Source: Caloramator sp. E03
GTDB taxonomy: Bacteria > Bacillota > Clostridia > Clostridiales > Caloramatoraceae
Reading direction: 5' to 3'
Assembly: GCF_006016075.1 (NCBI RefSeq)
Contig: NZ_CP040093.1
Span: 2,769,501-2,833,500, forward strand
Length of the DNA stretch: 64,000 nt
A program made the position numbers and the translations under genes. A model generated the notes under the pieces. It did not search any database, had not been told where the DNA came from, and worked only from the letters and a program-made list of their open reading frames with translations. This document shows, piece after piece, positions 63,781-64,000 of the stretch; the first letter of the stretch is position 1, and each line of letters opens with the position of its first letter.

Positions 63781-64000
63781 ATGAAGAAAGCAAGACTTAT
63801 ATATAATCCATATTCAGGTGATAGAACATTTAGAATAAAGCTGGACATGGTAATAGATAAATTGCAAAAGGGAGGATATGAGGTAATCCCACATAGAACG
63901 ATGTCAGTTGATGATATATATAAAAGTTTTTTTGCTGGAGGAACCTTTGATTGTGTAATAGTATCAGGAGGAGATGGTACAATTAATCATGTAATAAATG
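63781..64000 (+). CDS. Diacylglycerol kinase-like lipid kinase (partial, 3' end outside window)
   Basis: The first 73 residues are visible: RLIYNPYSGDRTF near 5-17 and VIVSGGDGTINHVI near 59-72, the GGDGT nucleotide-binding motif of the DagK catalytic fold. Bacterial members (DgkB, YegS, BmrU) phosphorylate diacylglycerol or related lipids. Which member cannot be told from this fragment. GGGGGG precedes the ATG at 63781. Confidence 0.88.
   Translation, partial: MKKARLIYNPYSGDRTFRIKLDMVIDKLQKGGYEVIPHRTMSVDDIYKSFFAGGTFDCVIVSGGDGTINHVIN

Overview
This AT-rich window comes from a chromosome of a low-GC anaerobic Firmicute, most likely a clostridium of the Clostridiaceae/Caloramator type. The signs are strong AGGAGG ribosome-binding sites, AGA/AGG and ATA codon preference, PyrR- and T-box-type leaders, ferredoxin-like and hydrogenase-like proteins, and a set of typical clostridial conserved genes of unknown function. 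The genus is an inference. No tRNA, rRNA, insertion sequence, prophage or CRISPR array is visible; this is core chromosome.

Layout. 1-6053: the end of a histidine operon (hisG-D-C-B-H-A-F-IE) in which nearly every gene overlaps the next. 6095-8886: a small Cys-rich protein, two flavodoxin-type redox proteins, a DUF378 membrane protein and an unknown anchored protein. 8883-14797: the complete pyrimidine operon pyrB-I-C-F-K-D-E behind a leader with two PyrR-type hairpins, one in a transcription attenuator and one covering the pyrB Shine-Dalgarno. 14900-20965: glutamate synthase gltB-gltD. 21054-26121: a MocR-type regulator, an alpha/beta hydrolase, a membrane-anchored MurF-like ligase and D-Ala-D-Ala ligase. 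26162-29169: three tandem M42 aminopeptidases. 29217-34483: an EamA transporter, a DUF1294 protein, pgi, and glycyl-tRNA synthetase behind a glycine T-box. 34480-38785: an AlbA_2-domain protein, a Usp-like protein, a small P-loop ATPase, a methyltransferase and a HAD phosphatase.

38863-41418 is a sulfur-handling locus. A CsoR/CstR-like operator and a strong promoter precede a CoA-disulfide (persulfide) reductase-rhodanese gene. Its TusA and DsrE domains continue in the -1 frame across a run of nine A. 41445-50578: a DUF2225 protein, an orphan FlhB-like/FliK-like pair, a phosphoesterase, an HMA-like protein lacking CxxC, an AEC transporter, an unusual [FeFe]-hydrogenase-like protein, a CYTH protein, a DUF5685/DnaJ pair, a TM1266-type hydrogenase regulator and a second A-tract frameshifted gene. 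50634-64000: an LCP cell-wall protein, a response regulator-GGDEF protein, class II aldolase, DUF4363/DUF421, an SMI1-like protein, gltX, a TGS-uridine kinase, an omega-amidase-like hydrolase, YitT, pssA-psd, TVP38, a CBS-domain protein and the start of a diacylglycerol-kinase-like gene.

Together the genes cover histidine, pyrimidine and glutamate synthesis, glycolysis, peptidoglycan and phosphatidylethanolamine synthesis, peptide use and redox/sulfur metabolism. The most informative non-coding elements are the double PyrR leader, the glycine T-box, the CsoR-like operator, the aldolase 5' palindrome and the A-tract frameshift. Both frameshifted genes lack exactly one A in an A-run, so sequencing error must be excluded before either is read as biology. 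Domain names and family assignments are from memory of the families; no database search was run.
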